Positions 7,867-16,084 of a DNA stretch of 40,188 nt are shown here, one piece after another. Under the pieces are notes generated by a model, which saw only the letters and a program-made list of their open reading frames with translations, ran no database searches and had not been told where the DNA came from. Location: positions 1 through 40,188 of the forward strand of contig JANXYV010000198.1 of NCBI GenBank assembly GCA_025355875.1, read 5' to 3'. This DNA is from Prolixibacteraceae bacterium (GTDB taxonomy: Bacteria; Bacteroidota; Bacteroidia; Bacteroidales; Prolixibacteraceae). Position 1 is the stretch's first letter, and every line of letters begins with the position of its first letter. Position numbers and translations under genes: made by a program.

Positions 7867-8678
7867 GATATCGCTTTTAATTTTTTCAGGTTTGTAATGC
7901 TTTGTTCTGCCCAATCGTTTTCTTTCCGGATGGTTTCTTCGATAGTTTCTGAAGGCGGCGTCCAGAGTTCGAGAATGGCCGATTTGCATTTACCGGTTTT
8001 TTCGATGGTTTCCAGCAACGACGGAATGTTCAGCATTCCTTCGCCAGCCGGAAGTCCTTCGACTACGAAGCCCATTTTATGGCTCACCCGTTTGATTACG
8101 AATTCTTTCAGGTGCAGATTGATGGTAAAAGGTGCCAGTGTCCGAACCACTTCTTCGATTCCTTCACCGGCACCGATGCTGTTTACCGAGTCGAGACAGA
8201 TTCCAACCCATTCAGGATCGGTTTCTGTGATCATTTGTGAAAATTCATAGCTTTTAAACCGATCGTGATTTTCGATGGCCAGGCGGATGTTGTTCACTTT
8301 CAGCTGTGGAACCATTTCTTTGAGAATTTCAATGACTTCATCAAGGCTTGGTTCAAAACCCGGTCCGTCAATCACGATCCGGAGAATATCCGAATGGAGC
8401 CGTTTGGCAATGGCCAGATAAGCAGACACATTTTGTGCGGTCAATCCACGGGTTCCTACTTCGATAGAAATTCCTTTTCTTTTTGAATAAACTAAAAGCT
8501 GATCCAGTTCTTCTTCAGAAAGCAGATGCAACGGACTGTTATCAGCGATCTGAATTACTTTTAGTTGGTGACTAAATGCCAGATCTACCAATTGAAATAG
8601 CGTCATCGGGTTTTCCGGCCGATGTCCCGGTACGCCAATCGCCCAGGTGTATGCGTAGGTTGATAATCCGAGATTCAT
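7863..8678 (-). CDS. oiaC: 3-oxo-isoapionate decarboxylase-like TIM-barrel protein (OiaC family)
   Basis: This 271-residue protein has the xylose-isomerase-like TIM-barrel fold and no signal peptide. OiaC decarboxylates 3-oxo-isoapionate to L-erythrulose. Matching landmarks are LSTYAYTWAIGVPG at the start, IQIADNSPLH, IEVGTRGL, LAIENHD, CLDSVNSIGAGEG, NLHLKEF, GFVVEGLPAGEG and ILELWTPP. The conserved Glu, Asp, His and Glu in these barrel ends are the expected metal ligands. It overlaps the apsD-like start by 4 bp (ATGA), the tightest coupling in the operon. Without context it would be annotated only as a sugar phosphate isomerase/epimerase. Confidence 0.72.
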   Translation of the reverse strand: MNLGLSTYAYTWAIGVPGHRPENPMTLFQLVDLAFSHQLKVIQIADNSPLHLLSEEELDQLLVYSKRKGISIEVGTRGLTAQNVSAYLAIAKRLHSDILRIVIDGPGFEPSLDEVIEILKEMVPQLKVNNIRLAIENHDRFKSYEFSQMITETDPEWVGICLDSVNSIGAGEGIEEVVRTLAPFTINLHLKEFVIKRVSHKMGFVVEGLPAGEGMLNIPSLLETIEKTGKCKSAILELWTPPSETIEETIRKENDWAEQSITNLKKLKAIS

Positions 8679-8689
8679 GTTTTTGAATT

Positions 8690-8744
8690 GTTACGGGTTT
8701 CAAGTTACAGGTTCCGGATTTTCATGTAAAGCGAAACTCGTAAC
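8690..8744. repeat. Imperfect inverted repeat between GH140 and oiaC
   Basis: Arms at 8690-8701 (GTTACGGGTTTC) and 8733-8744 (GAAACTCGTAAC) pair at 11 of 12 positions around a loop of about 31 bases. The element occupies the 85-bp gap between the GH140 gene and the oiaC-like gene. It may set different transcript levels for the secreted and cytoplasmic parts of the operon, or be a dispersed intergenic repeat. Confidence 0.45.
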
Positions 8745-8763
8745 CCGCAACTAAATTGAATGA

Positions 8764-10191
8764 TCACTTCTTAGTTCCCGGAGCACCATATTTCTTCGCT
8801 GCATCATCCAAAACCAGAATCCAGTCTGTGCTTTCACCCGGTTCAGGAGAGATAAATTCTTTGTTTCCTAAATTGGCGAATTTGCCGATCTGTTTAGCGG
8901 ATCCGTTGCGCGGATTGTACCACCAGGCATTCACCTCTTTGCCTTTGATGACATCCATCCGAACGCTGAATTTCCGGCCAACAGGCACATAAACCATCGC
9001 ATAAGTTCCTTCCTGATCGCGGGTAGCTACAAATTGATATGCTCCGGCACCCGGAACTGAAGTTGGAACATCGGAAGTAACTATGATCGAACTGTCCGGG
9101 ATTCGGGTAAGGAACGGACGCGATTCCATCAATAGTCTGCCGTGTATCATTTGTGCTGCACCTGGCTGATCAATGGCTTCGGTCCAGGGCATCAACGGAC
9201 GATTGATCGGCTCACGCTCACGTGAATACATCTGCCAAACAGAATGGTGTCCATAGGTGTGTCCACAAGCTCCGCTGAACAAATCCCAGTATACTGGACG
9301 TCGTACATCTGCTGCAACCGAATGACCATTCTGATCAGAATTAAAATTGATCGGATGATCCTCGTAAATAGGTTCTGCATCAAGGACGGGCTTCACCGGA
9401 GTCAGATTGTAATCATCCAATGTTGAATGGTAACGTTCAGTATAACTCTGGCTGTGGCCATTCTGACGCATGTTGAAATCGAGCCAAGAATCGTTTTGAA
9501 AGTACTGCGACGAGCCACTTCCCCCGGTTGGATGAAAAGAAATCAAATGGTTACCACCATCGCCTTCACGCAAACCTTTCGCCATTTCTGTGATGATCTG
9601 CCGGTGCAGATCTGTTTCAACCGGACGGTCGCCGCCCAAAATCCAGATGATATTCGGACTGTTTTTATAACGGCTTCCAATGAATTTTCCATATATTTTG
9701 GCATTTTCAGGAGTAAATATTTCGGGACCAACCCCCCATTTTTTGTTCCATTTATCGCCCCAGGTTGGCAAAAGTCCAATAAAAATTCCTTTTTCTTCCG
9801 CCTTTTTAATTACCCAATCGACATGGGTAAAATACTTTTCATTTGGTTTAGTTGGATCGTTATTGATCAGCGGTTTCTCACCTTCCGCATTCGGAATGTT
9901 CAGACCATCCATCTCTGCCAAAGCAACGGCCTGAATAACCGTAAATCCTTTCGAACGGCGGTTTTCGAGGTATTTTTCGGTGTCGGTTTTATTTAAACGA
10001 TGAAACAATTCCCAGCCGGTATCCGCCAGATAGAAAAACGGGGTGTTGTCTTCAAAAACCAGAAAGCGTTTGTTCTCTGAAACTTTAAGTTTTCCGTGTT
10101 TGAAATCGACCGATTTGCCTTGCCATTGTTGCGCGTTTGAGATTTTAGAAACAAGGAGAAAAACTACAATGAGTAAAAGAATCCGTTTCAT
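8764..10191 (-). CDS. Secreted GH140 apiosidase
   Basis: This protein has 475 residues with a signal peptide (about residues 1-20, ending SNAQ). The catalytic domain is the DUF4038/apiosidase type (PF13204). It includes [43 protein letters not shown], the acid/base motif GGDRP with Asp188, and the nucleophile motif DAEPIYED with Glu273. These correspond to the Asp/Glu pair of characterised GH140 enzymes that cleave apiose from galacturonan in rhamnogalacturonan II. The C-terminal 90 residues ([11 protein letters not shown]... [10 protein letters not shown]) match the collagen-bind-2 type beta domain usually found in this family. It is the second gene of the operon, 10 bp after the transporter. 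Its substrate could be RG-II, apiogalacturonan or apiosides. Confidence 0.88.
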   Translation of the reverse strand: MKRILLLIVVFLLVSKISNAQQWQGKSVDFKHGKLKVSENKRFLVFEDNTPFFYLADTGWELFHRLNKTDTEKYLENRRSKGFTVIQAVALAEMDGLNIPNAEGEKPLINNDPTKPNEKYFTHVDWVIKKAEEKGIFIGLLPTWGDKWNKKWGVGPEIFTPENAKIYGKFIGSRYKNSPNIIWILGGDRPVETDLHRQIITEMAKGLREGDGGNHLISFHPTGGSGSSQYFQNDSWLDFNMRQNGHSQSYTERYHSTLDDYNLTPVKPVLDAEPIYEDHPINFNSDQNGHSVAADVRRPVYWDLFSGACGHTYGHHSVWQMYSREREPINRPLMPWTEAIDQPGAAQMIHGRLLMESRPFLTRIPDSSIIVTSDVPTSVPGAGAYQFVATRDQEGTYAMVYVPVGRKFSVRMDVIKGKEVNAWWYNPRNGSAKQIGKFANLGNKEFISPEPGESTDWILVLDDAAKKYGAPGTKK

Positions 10192-10201
10192 TTTTTCAGG
10201 C

Positions 10202-11218
10202 TTAAATATTTGAGACCGTAATTAATATCAGACCAATGATGTAGAAAGAGAACATGATTACCAGGTATCTGATGGTAGTACTGTCGGCATCTTTGAATTC
10301 TTTCCAGACAAAAATTCCCCAGATCATGGCAACTACCGGTGCTGCATTGCTCAGTGCATAAGCGATTGCAGGGTTTGCCGCGCCAACAGCCATAAAGCTA
10401 ACCACCATTCCGAGGCACCAAATCATTCCACCAAGTATTCCGGAGAAATGTTCTTTGCCTGTTCCGGCAAAATACATTTTCATAGTTACCGGTTCACCTT
10501 CAACTGGTTTTGCCATAAAAACTGGATTGATCAGGATTGTACTGATGAGCACGCCGATTGAAAAGAAAAACAAGGCAGTATAAGGTGTCAAATGCCCAGT
10601 ACTGCCTAAAATGTAGTCTGGATCGATCGATTTAACGACAAATCCGTAGAAAAAAGCGATGATGATACCCGCAATAACCGACAGTGTGATTCCGGTTAAC
10701 GAAGGTTTTTTCCGGATTTTTGATACCCTTTTGTAAATGATGCTACTGATATAAATGGCCGAGACAATGATTGCAACGCCAATCCAAAGCAATGCCGGTT
10801 TTTGTGATGCGGTGCCACCTCCCGAAACTACAATGATGTAATTAACTACAGTTCCCATAATCCAGGCAATACCTCCCCCAATCGGGAAAGCGATTGACAT
10901 TCCGGCCACTGAAATGGCTGCTACCAGCAGCAAAGTTCCCAGGTTCCAGAGCGCTCCGCCCAACATGGCAAATCCGATACTTTTTAAGTCAGCCTGCCGA
11001 ATGTCTTCCAGAAAGCTGCGTCCGTCACTTCCGAAACTGCCAAGGGTAAATGCCGCAAGGGTGCATAAGATAACAATGCCAAGAACCATATCCCAGTAAA
11101 ACAGTTCGAAACGCCAGGTTTTCTGAACCATTTTTTGGGTATTCGCCCACGATCCCCAGCAAATCATGGCGAAAACACAGAAAAGAATTGCAAGCCAGTA
11201 ATTGGTTAGAATAATCAT
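10202..11218 (-). CDS. RhaT/GRP-type sugar permease, probable apiose importer
   Basis: This protein has 338 residues and about ten hydrophobic membrane segments. The first segment [18 protein letters not shown], and [41 protein letters not shown], match the drug/metabolite superfamily glucose/rhamnose (GRP/RhaT) permeases. It is the first gene of the apiose operon. It is separated by 181 bp from the divergent regulator and preceded by a TACTTTTG -7 box. Apiose transport is inferred from position only; L-rhamnose or another pectin sugar is possible. Confidence 0.8.
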   Translation of the reverse strand: MIILTNYWLAILFCVFAMICWGSWANTQKMVQKTWRFELFYWDMVLGIVILCTLAAFTLGSFGSDGRSFLEDIRQADLKSIGFAMLGGALWNLGTLLLVAAISVAGMSIAFPIGGGIAWIMGTVVNYIIVVSGGGTASQKPALLWIGVAIIVSAIYISSIIYKRVSKIRKKPSLTGITLSVIAGIIIAFFYGFVVKSIDPDYILGSTGHLTPYTALFFFSIGVLISTILINPVFMAKPVEGEPVTMKMYFAGTGKEHFSGILGGMIWCLGMVVSFMAVGAANPAIAYALSNAAPVVAMIWGIFVWKEFKDADSTTIRYLVIMFSFYIIGLILITVSNI

Positions 11219-11334
11219 AAATTCAGGTTTTTCTTTAGTTACAGCTATAAATAAGAAGTTCCCGGCTTCTGGTAACGAGCAATTAGCTGCCAGACACCAA
11301 TAGAACTATTTCAACTTTACCATACTTATACAAT

Positions 11335-11342
11335 CAAAAGTA
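11335..11342 (-). promoter_or_regulatory. Promoter of the apiose operon (-7 box TACTTTTG)
   Basis: The minus strand reads TACTTTTG, a full match to the Bacteroidota -7 consensus TAnnTTTG, about 115 bp upstream of the transporter start. No good -33 TTG is seen at the normal distance, which suggests dependence on an activator bound at block 2. The same box occurs in promoter copy B and before the gene at 24718-28341. Confidence 0.55.
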
Positions 11343-11353
11343 GAGTTTCTGCT

Positions 11354-11361
11354 TATCTTTG
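11354..11361 (+). promoter_or_regulatory. Promoter of the GntR-LacI regulator (-7 box TATCTTTG)
   Basis: TATCTTTG matches TAnnTTTG and lies 38 bp before the regulator ATG at 11400. It is only 11 bp from the divergent operon -7 box, so RNA polymerase footprints on the two promoters would overlap. The box is absent from copy B at 32 kb, where no regulator gene follows, which supports it as the regulator's own promoter. Confidence 0.5.
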
Positions 11362-11399
11362 CACTTTTCCATTGGATATGTTATAAAATACCTTTGCTT

Positions 11400-12413
11400 A
11401 TGAATTGGTCGTTTCAAATTGAACCGAAGTCAATTACTCCGGTTTACAGACAAATGATTCAGAATGTTCTGGACGGAATAGGACAAAAGAGAATTAATCT
11501 TGGTATGAAAATGCCCTCCATTCATAAAATTGGAGAAGAATTCGGTCTGGCACCTGGTACAGTAATCAGAGCCTATGAAGAACTTCGTGAAATGGGCCTG
11601 ATTTCGTCAAAACAAGGCAAAGGCTATTACATTTCAAGCATTCAGATTCAGGAAAAAGTAAAGGTTTTTCTGTTATTTGACCGGATGAATGCCTATAAGG
11701 AAATTTTATATGACGCTATCCATCACAATCTGAATCCCGGAATAGAAATGGATGTATTTTTTCATCACTATGATCTCAAACGCTTTGAAAAACTGATTCG
11801 CGGAAACCTTGGGAAATATAGTTTTTATGCGGTGATGCCGCATTTTAATGAAGATGTTTCGAAAATTTTGGCAAAAATTCCGGAACGAAAACTAATTATC
11901 ATGGACAAAGCCGTTCAAGGACTAAAGGGTAAATATGCCGCTATTTTTCAGGATTTTGAGGCGGACATTTATCAAGGCCTGATTTCTCAGCGAGAAAGAA
12001 TCAATCCTTACAAGCATTTTGTTTTCAGCAGTTCCGAAAGTCCATTTCAGTTTATTCCAGATGGTTGTATCAAAGGATTTAAGCGGTTTTGCAACGAAAC
12101 TGGAATCCCATTCGAAATAGTCAGGAAGCTGGATTTGACTATGATTAAACAGAAAACTATCTATTTGCTATACAGCGATATGGAATTAATTGGTCTGATC
12201 AAAGAGGTTGAATCCCGAAATTGGATACCGGGAAAAGATGTAGGAATCATTTCATACGATGAAACGCCAATGAAAGAAATACTTCAAGGCGGTATATCTG
12301 TGCTGTCAACGGATTTCAGACAAATGGGTAAACAGGTCGCTTCTTTCATTAATGGTGATTCTTTCACACAAAAAACCAATCCATTTCAGTTAATTCTCAG
12401 GAATTCCATTTGA
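11400..12413 (+). CDS. GntR-LacI chimeric transcriptional regulator (AraR-like architecture)
   Basis: This 337-residue protein starts at the ATG at 11400, not the in-frame TTG 6 bp earlier. Residues 1-75 form a GntR winged helix: ITPVYRQMIQNVLDGI, LGMKMPSIHKIGEEFGLAPGTVIRAYEELREMGLI and SKQGKGYYIS. The rest is a LacI/periplasmic-binding-protein sensor: FYAVMPHF, LIIMDKAV, the hinge segment, and VGIISYDETPMKEIL followed by GGISVLSTDFRQMGKQVA. Such chimeras (AraR type) sense a free sugar. It is divergent from the apiose operon, so it very likely controls the operon and itself, with apiose or a pathway intermediate as ligand (inference). It ends 23 bp from the convergent MFS gene. Confidence 0.85.
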   Translation: MNWSFQIEPKSITPVYRQMIQNVLDGIGQKRINLGMKMPSIHKIGEEFGLAPGTVIRAYEELREMGLISSKQGKGYYISSIQIQEKVKVFLLFDRMNAYKEILYDAIHHNLNPGIEMDVFFHHYDLKRFEKLIRGNLGKYSFYAVMPHFNEDVSKILAKIPERKLIIMDKAVQGLKGKYAAIFQDFEADIYQGLISQRERINPYKHFVFSSSESPFQFIPDGCIKGFKRFCNETGIPFEIVRKLDLTMIKQKTIYLLYSDMELIGLIKEVESRNWIPGKDVGIISYDETPMKEILQGGISVLSTDFRQMGKQVASFINGDSFTQKTNPFQLILRNSI

Positions 12414-12436
12414 GTAATTCCATTACTTTGAAGGTT

Positions 12437-13660
12437 CTAATTGCGTTTGATTTTTGGCGTTTGATTTTTGCTTTTCAGTGCAAAAAACAACACATACCCG
12501 TAAGTGGCAATGCTGACAATAAACGAATATTTCAAACCTAACCAATCGGCCATTTTACCCTGAATAACCGGGAGTAGTGCAGCTCCAAGAAATCCCATGG
12601 TCAGCAAACCTGAAGCCATGGCGGTGTTTTTTCTCAATCCCTTGATTGAAATGGCATAAAGTGTCGGAAAAAAGATAGAAATAAAGAATCCCAGCAAGGT
12701 TATAGCGATCACAGCAACAATGCCTGTTGACATCATCATTACCGATAATAAAATCATAGCAGCAAGTACGCCATAAACCAGCGTCAAAGCCGGGTTGATT
12801 CGTTTTTGAATATATGCTCCAACTAGCCTACCAACAGCAAATGTGGCAAAGTAAATGGTGTATAGAATGTATGACTGATGCGAACTCAAAGCAGCAATCG
12901 AAGGGTCTTCCAGATAATTACGATACAAGCCGAAAATACCCGATTCGGCGCCTAAAGCAATGAAAATGGCCACAAAACCCAAAATCAGGTTTTTGTTTTT
13001 CCAGATCGATTCGGATGAATCTGATTCATTCATTTGAATCTCAGCTGAATCTTCAAAACTGATTCTTTCACCTTTCAATACCAATGTGAGAACACCGGTA
13101 AGTACAAGAATTACAGCAATTGCCAGAAACAGTCCATTCATGTAAGGAATTTTATCTGCTACACTAACCACTGTTGGCGGTAGGATAAGCAAAATAATAA
13201 GTGGTGCGATAATCTGGGCAATAGCACCCAAAGCGTTCCCCAAATTCAGGCGGCTCGAACTTCCGGATGGATCGCCAAGTCCTGATAGCAAAGGATTTCC
13301 GGCGACCAGTTCAAAGTTAAAACCAATACCGATAATGAAAAATGCAAGCAAAATCAATGCGTAATTTCCTGAATTCAAGCCCGGAACCAACAAGGCTGTT
13401 CCGGCAGCAAAAAGGAATATGGCGATAGTCAAACAGTTTTTGAACCCAATTTTTTTCGAGAGCCAGCCAATCAATATTGAGAAAACGACAAAAGGAATGT
13501 TTTTGGCGAACATGGTGTACATTTGCTGTTGATAGCTCAGTTGAAAGTGTTCTTTGAATTCAGGCATAAAAGCACCCTCGAAACACATGGCCATGCCACA
13601 AAAAAAGTAAATAAAATACACCGAATAAAGAAGTCGGTCGTTTGCTTGATTTTTTGCCAT
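12437..13660 (-). CDS. MFS sugar:proton symporter (FHS/FucP-like)
   Basis: This protein has 407 residues and about twelve membrane segments. The start MAKNQANDRLL at 13660 is preferred: it follows a GGAG-like ribosome site, lies 7 bp after the epimerase stop, and avoids the 34-residue basic extension of the longer open frame. The first helix region LLYSVYFIYFFCGMAMCFEGAFMPEF and the loop GWLSKKIGFKNCLTIAIFLFAAG resemble the fucose/glucose-galactose FHS family. It is the last gene of the second minus-strand run. A substrate such as apiose, an apiose-containing oligosaccharide or another pectic sugar cannot be decided from sequence. Confidence 0.8.
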   Translation of the reverse strand: MAKNQANDRLLYSVYFIYFFCGMAMCFEGAFMPEFKEHFQLSYQQQMYTMFAKNIPFVVFSILIGWLSKKIGFKNCLTIAIFLFAAGTALLVPGLNSGNYALILLAFFIIGIGFNFELVAGNPLLSGLGDPSGSSSRLNLGNALGAIAQIIAPLIILLILPPTVVSVADKIPYMNGLFLAIAVILVLTGVLTLVLKGERISFEDSAEIQMNESDSSESIWKNKNLILGFVAIFIALGAESGIFGLYRNYLEDPSIAALSSHQSYILYTIYFATFAVGRLVGAYIQKRINPALTLVYGVLAAMILLSVMMMSTGIVAVIAITLLGFFISIFFPTLYAISIKGLRKNTAMASGLLTMGFLGAALLPVIQGKMADWLGLKYSFIVSIATYGYVLFFALKSKNQTPKIKRN

Positions 13661-13667
13661 TTGGAGG

Positions 13668-14696
13668 TTATTTAGTTGTAAATTTCTGATCAATTTCAGC
13701 CTCAAATGCCCGCCATTCCTTAACAATGCGATCATAGAACGGATAATTGTCCGAGTTCTCAATCAGATTGTGTTCCATCAGGTATTCGATGCACATTTTC
13801 ACACCTTCTTCATAGCTGATGGTTTGCTTGAAACCCAGGTCACGCTTGGCTTTCGAATTGTCGAGAATGTTATTGTGCATGAAATTTTCGACACACCATT
13901 CTGATTCAGCCGGAGCCATTTTCGACAGAATATGTGTCGGAATGTACACGAAATCAGGTTCTGGTGCATTCATCACTTTGGCGATGGTCAGCCACATTTG
14001 TTTGATGGTAAACATTTCGTCGCCATTGGCATTGTAAGCTTCGCCAAACGTCTTTTTATTACCGATTGCCCCAACAAATGCGCTGGCCGTCACATCGCGA
14101 TAAACTGCTGTCCAAACAGAAGTGCCGTCGCCATGCAGAATGAAAGGTTTTCCTTTCATTAGTCGGTCAAGATGATAGGTTTGGCCGCCAAAACTATGAA
14201 CTCCCGGGCTCCAAGACTCGTTGAAAGTGGCAGCCGGACGAATTACTGTGAGCTGAAAGTTTCCTTTTTGATGAGCCTCCCAAAATAGTTTCTCGCATTC
14301 AACTTTCTTCCAGACATATGGAAAAGTTGGAGAAGCGCCAATCGCAAAAGTTTCATCTACCGGAAAAGCTGATCCGGTTTTTGGATACACATCAACCGTG
14401 CTGCAAAAAATGAATTGTTTGGTGCGGCCTTTAAAAAGAGCGATGTCTTTCGCTGCTTCTTCCGGTTCAAAGCAAATCATGTCAACCACAGAGTCGTAAT
14501 TTCCATCTTCGAAAATCTGTTTCTCAAACTGAGGTAAATCCGAGCGATTACCAACAATCACTTTTACTTCAGGCAAAAGCCATTCCGGACGAGTTTGATC
14601 GTTATTAAACAAGGTGATGTCATGTCCTTTCCCCTGCAACATTTTGGTGATCGGCGTACTGATATTACCGGTACCTCCAATGATTAATAATTTCAT
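13668..14696 (-). CDS. NAD-dependent epimerase/dehydratase (extended SDR)
   Basis: This 342-residue cytoplasmic protein starts MKLLIIGGTGNISTPI, a GxxGxxG-type Rossmann motif at residues 7-12. DSVVDMICFEPEE and FIFCSTVDVYP are typical SDR strands. A catalytic Tyr/Lys pair is visible as YVWKKVECEK. The ATG at 14696 is chosen because the open frame upstream to 14843 consists of a low-complexity lysine/arginine repeat region. The WCVENFMHNN and SKAKRDLGFKQ segments resemble nucleotide-sugar or sugar epimerase relatives of the isoflavone-reductase/CSP41 type. It is paired with an MFS transporter and a cytoplasmic GH140. The reaction is not known. Confidence 0.75.
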   Translation of the reverse strand: MKLLIIGGTGNISTPITKMLQGKGHDITLFNNDQTRPEWLLPEVKVIVGNRSDLPQFEKQIFEDGNYDSVVDMICFEPEEAAKDIALFKGRTKQFIFCSTVDVYPKTGSAFPVDETFAIGASPTFPYVWKKVECEKLFWEAHQKGNFQLTVIRPAATFNESWSPGVHSFGGQTYHLDRLMKGKPFILHGDGTSVWTAVYRDVTASAFVGAIGNKKTFGEAYNANGDEMFTIKQMWLTIAKVMNAPEPDFVYIPTHILSKMAPAESEWCVENFMHNNILDNSKAKRDLGFKQTISYEEGVKMCIEYLMEHNLIENSDNYPFYDRIVKEWRAFEAEIDQKFTTK

Positions 14697-14750
14697 ATCT
14701 AGATTCTTGTATCGGGTAAAATTCTTTAATTTAAGGAGGAAGAGAAAAAA

Positions 14751-14828
14751 GGAAAGAGAAAAGTCTTTTTCCCGTCTCCGGACTTCTGTCTTCGGTCTCC
14801 CTTTTCCTATTTCCCTTTTTCTCTTTCC
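14751..14828. repeat. Inverted repeat spanning the 3' end of the second GH140 gene
   Basis: Arms at 14751-14763 (GGAAAGAGAAAAG) and 14815-14828 (CTTTTTCTCTTTCC) flank a CT-rich segment with GTCTCCGGACTTCTGTCTTCGG. The element fills the gap before the epimerase gene. It also encodes the last six or seven residues (EREKGK) and the stop of the GH140 protein. It looks like an intergenic mobile repeat that invaded the gene end. Confidence 0.5.
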
Positions 14829-16081
14829 AATATCAAAACCCAATCATTTCCTATTCCTGATGAAAAAGCAGTAAAACTGCCACAGTTTTCTTTTCCAAAG
14901 ACTCCAATCATCTCTGTTTGTCCGGTTCTGGGATTAAACCAGTTTGCATTCACCGTTTGCCATGGAATCCGTTCAGTATTTAGTTCTACATCGCCTCCGG
15001 AAGGCAAATAGCACATCAGGTAATCGTTTCCCCGGGTGCAGCGGATATGCTCCTCTCCCACTTTCGGCGCGTTCAGAATACTCTGATCAGGAATACGATC
15101 GAAATACGAATGCGAAAGCATCAGGTTTTTCAGGTGAATCAGTTGCGAAGAGCCTTTCAGATTCAAAGCTTCTTTCCAGGTGTAACGCACAAATCCGATT
15201 GGTTCCCGATTATCATCGTAAAATTGCCAAACCGGATGGGTTCCGTAGGTGTGGCCGCAAGCTCCGGCAAAAACGGTCCAGTAAGCAGCCTGACGAACGT
15301 CGTAATCGTTGAAAACCCCATTCTGTTCGGGTTTCCAGTTTACAGCATGTTCTTCGTATCGCGGTTCAGAATCAAGACAAGGTTTGACAGGCTGACGCAG
15401 GTAATCGTAGCTTATCATCATGTGGTTCGGGTAGTTTCGCATGGAATGCCCCGATTGGCAGACGTTAAAATCGAGCCATTCGGCCTCATGAAACCACATG
15501 CTTGAACTGGCATCACCCAGCGGATGGAAAGTCATCAGGTGATTCGGATCTTCTGATTTAATTCCCTTTCCCAAAGCATCCCAAACGGCAAAATTGTTTC
15601 CTCCTCCCGAACGGTCACCGCCATTCATCCAGATGATATTTGGATTGTCGCGAAACATCTTGCCCAGCCATTTTCCGTAGGAAAAAGCATTGATTTCGTT
15701 GAAAATTACAGGACCAATTCCGAAAACCCGGTCGATTTTATCGCCCCAGGTTGGCACCAATGCTAGAAACATTTCGCGTTTTTCAGCCAATTTCAGCACC
15801 TGCTCCACGAAATCAAAATACTCAGGATTCGGTTTTTCAGGACTCATCCCGATTAAAGGAATCTGACCGTATGCATTTGGAATTCGCAAACCATCCATCT
15901 CCGAAATCAGAACTGCCTGAATCACATTGAATCCCTGAGCTTTCCGGGCATCTAGGTAGAATTCAATTTCCTTGAGAGTCAGGCGGTGAAACTGTTCCCA
16001 TCCTGTGTCAGCAAGATAAAAAAACGGAGTTCCATCTTCATTTTGCAGAAATCGTCGATTTTCGGATACGTTCAGTTTCAT
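14807..16081 (-). CDS. GH140 apiosidase paralogue without signal peptide
   Basis: This 424-residue protein contains the same DUF4038/apiosidase catalytic domain as the gene at 8764-10191. Landmarks are [23 protein letters not shown] with Asp156, DSEPRYEEH with Glu239, and a C-terminal VNANWFNPRTGQ... NDWVLILE domain. Both catalytic residues are present. It starts directly in the catalytic domain (MKLNVSENRRF). A stop codon two codons upstream in the same frame (that of the preceding gene) rules out a missed signal peptide. The enzyme should therefore be cytoplasmic and act on imported apiose-containing oligosaccharides or apiosides. The gap to the upstream beta-helix gene is 3 bp. Confidence 0.86.
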   Translation of the reverse strand: MKLNVSENRRFLQNEDGTPFFYLADTGWEQFHRLTLKEIEFYLDARKAQGFNVIQAVLISEMDGLRIPNAYGQIPLIGMSPEKPNPEYFDFVEQVLKLAEKREMFLALVPTWGDKIDRVFGIGPVIFNEINAFSYGKWLGKMFRDNPNIIWMNGGDRSGGGNNFAVWDALGKGIKSEDPNHLMTFHPLGDASSSMWFHEAEWLDFNVCQSGHSMRNYPNHMMISYDYLRQPVKPCLDSEPRYEEHAVNWKPEQNGVFNDYDVRQAAYWTVFAGACGHTYGTHPVWQFYDDNREPIGFVRYTWKEALNLKGSSQLIHLKNLMLSHSYFDRIPDQSILNAPKVGEEHIRCTRGNDYLMCYLPSGGDVELNTERIPWQTVNANWFNPRTGQTEMIGVFGKENCGSFTAFSSGIGNDWVLILEREKGK

Positions 16082-16084
16082 GAC

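Larger units (their letters stand above)
11311..11397. promoter_or_regulatory. Conserved promoter/operator segment, copy A
   Basis: Two blocks, 11311-11344 and 11372-11397, separated by 27 bp, recur at 32226-32312 in the same relative orientation and at the same spacing. Block 1 differs at 3 of 34 positions and block 2 at 5 of 26, whereas the 27-bp spacer is poorly conserved. Block 1 contains the minus-strand -7 box. Block 2 contains TTGGATATGTT and an imperfect inverted repeat, GGATAT/AATACC. Block 2 lies about 30-55 bp upstream of the minus-strand -7 box, the usual place for an activator or regulator site. The adjacent GntR-LacI regulator is the obvious candidate protein. Confidence 0.65.

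Noticed and set aside
7867-7989. 41-residue extension of the apsD-like protein
   Set aside because: It lies inside the oiaC-like gene in another frame; the ATGA overlap gives a normal Rossmann start at 7866.
13661-13762. 34-residue N-terminal extension of the MFS transporter
   Set aside because: It would overlap the epimerase gene and is basic and unlike transporter N-termini; ATG at 13660 with a nearby ribosome site fits better.
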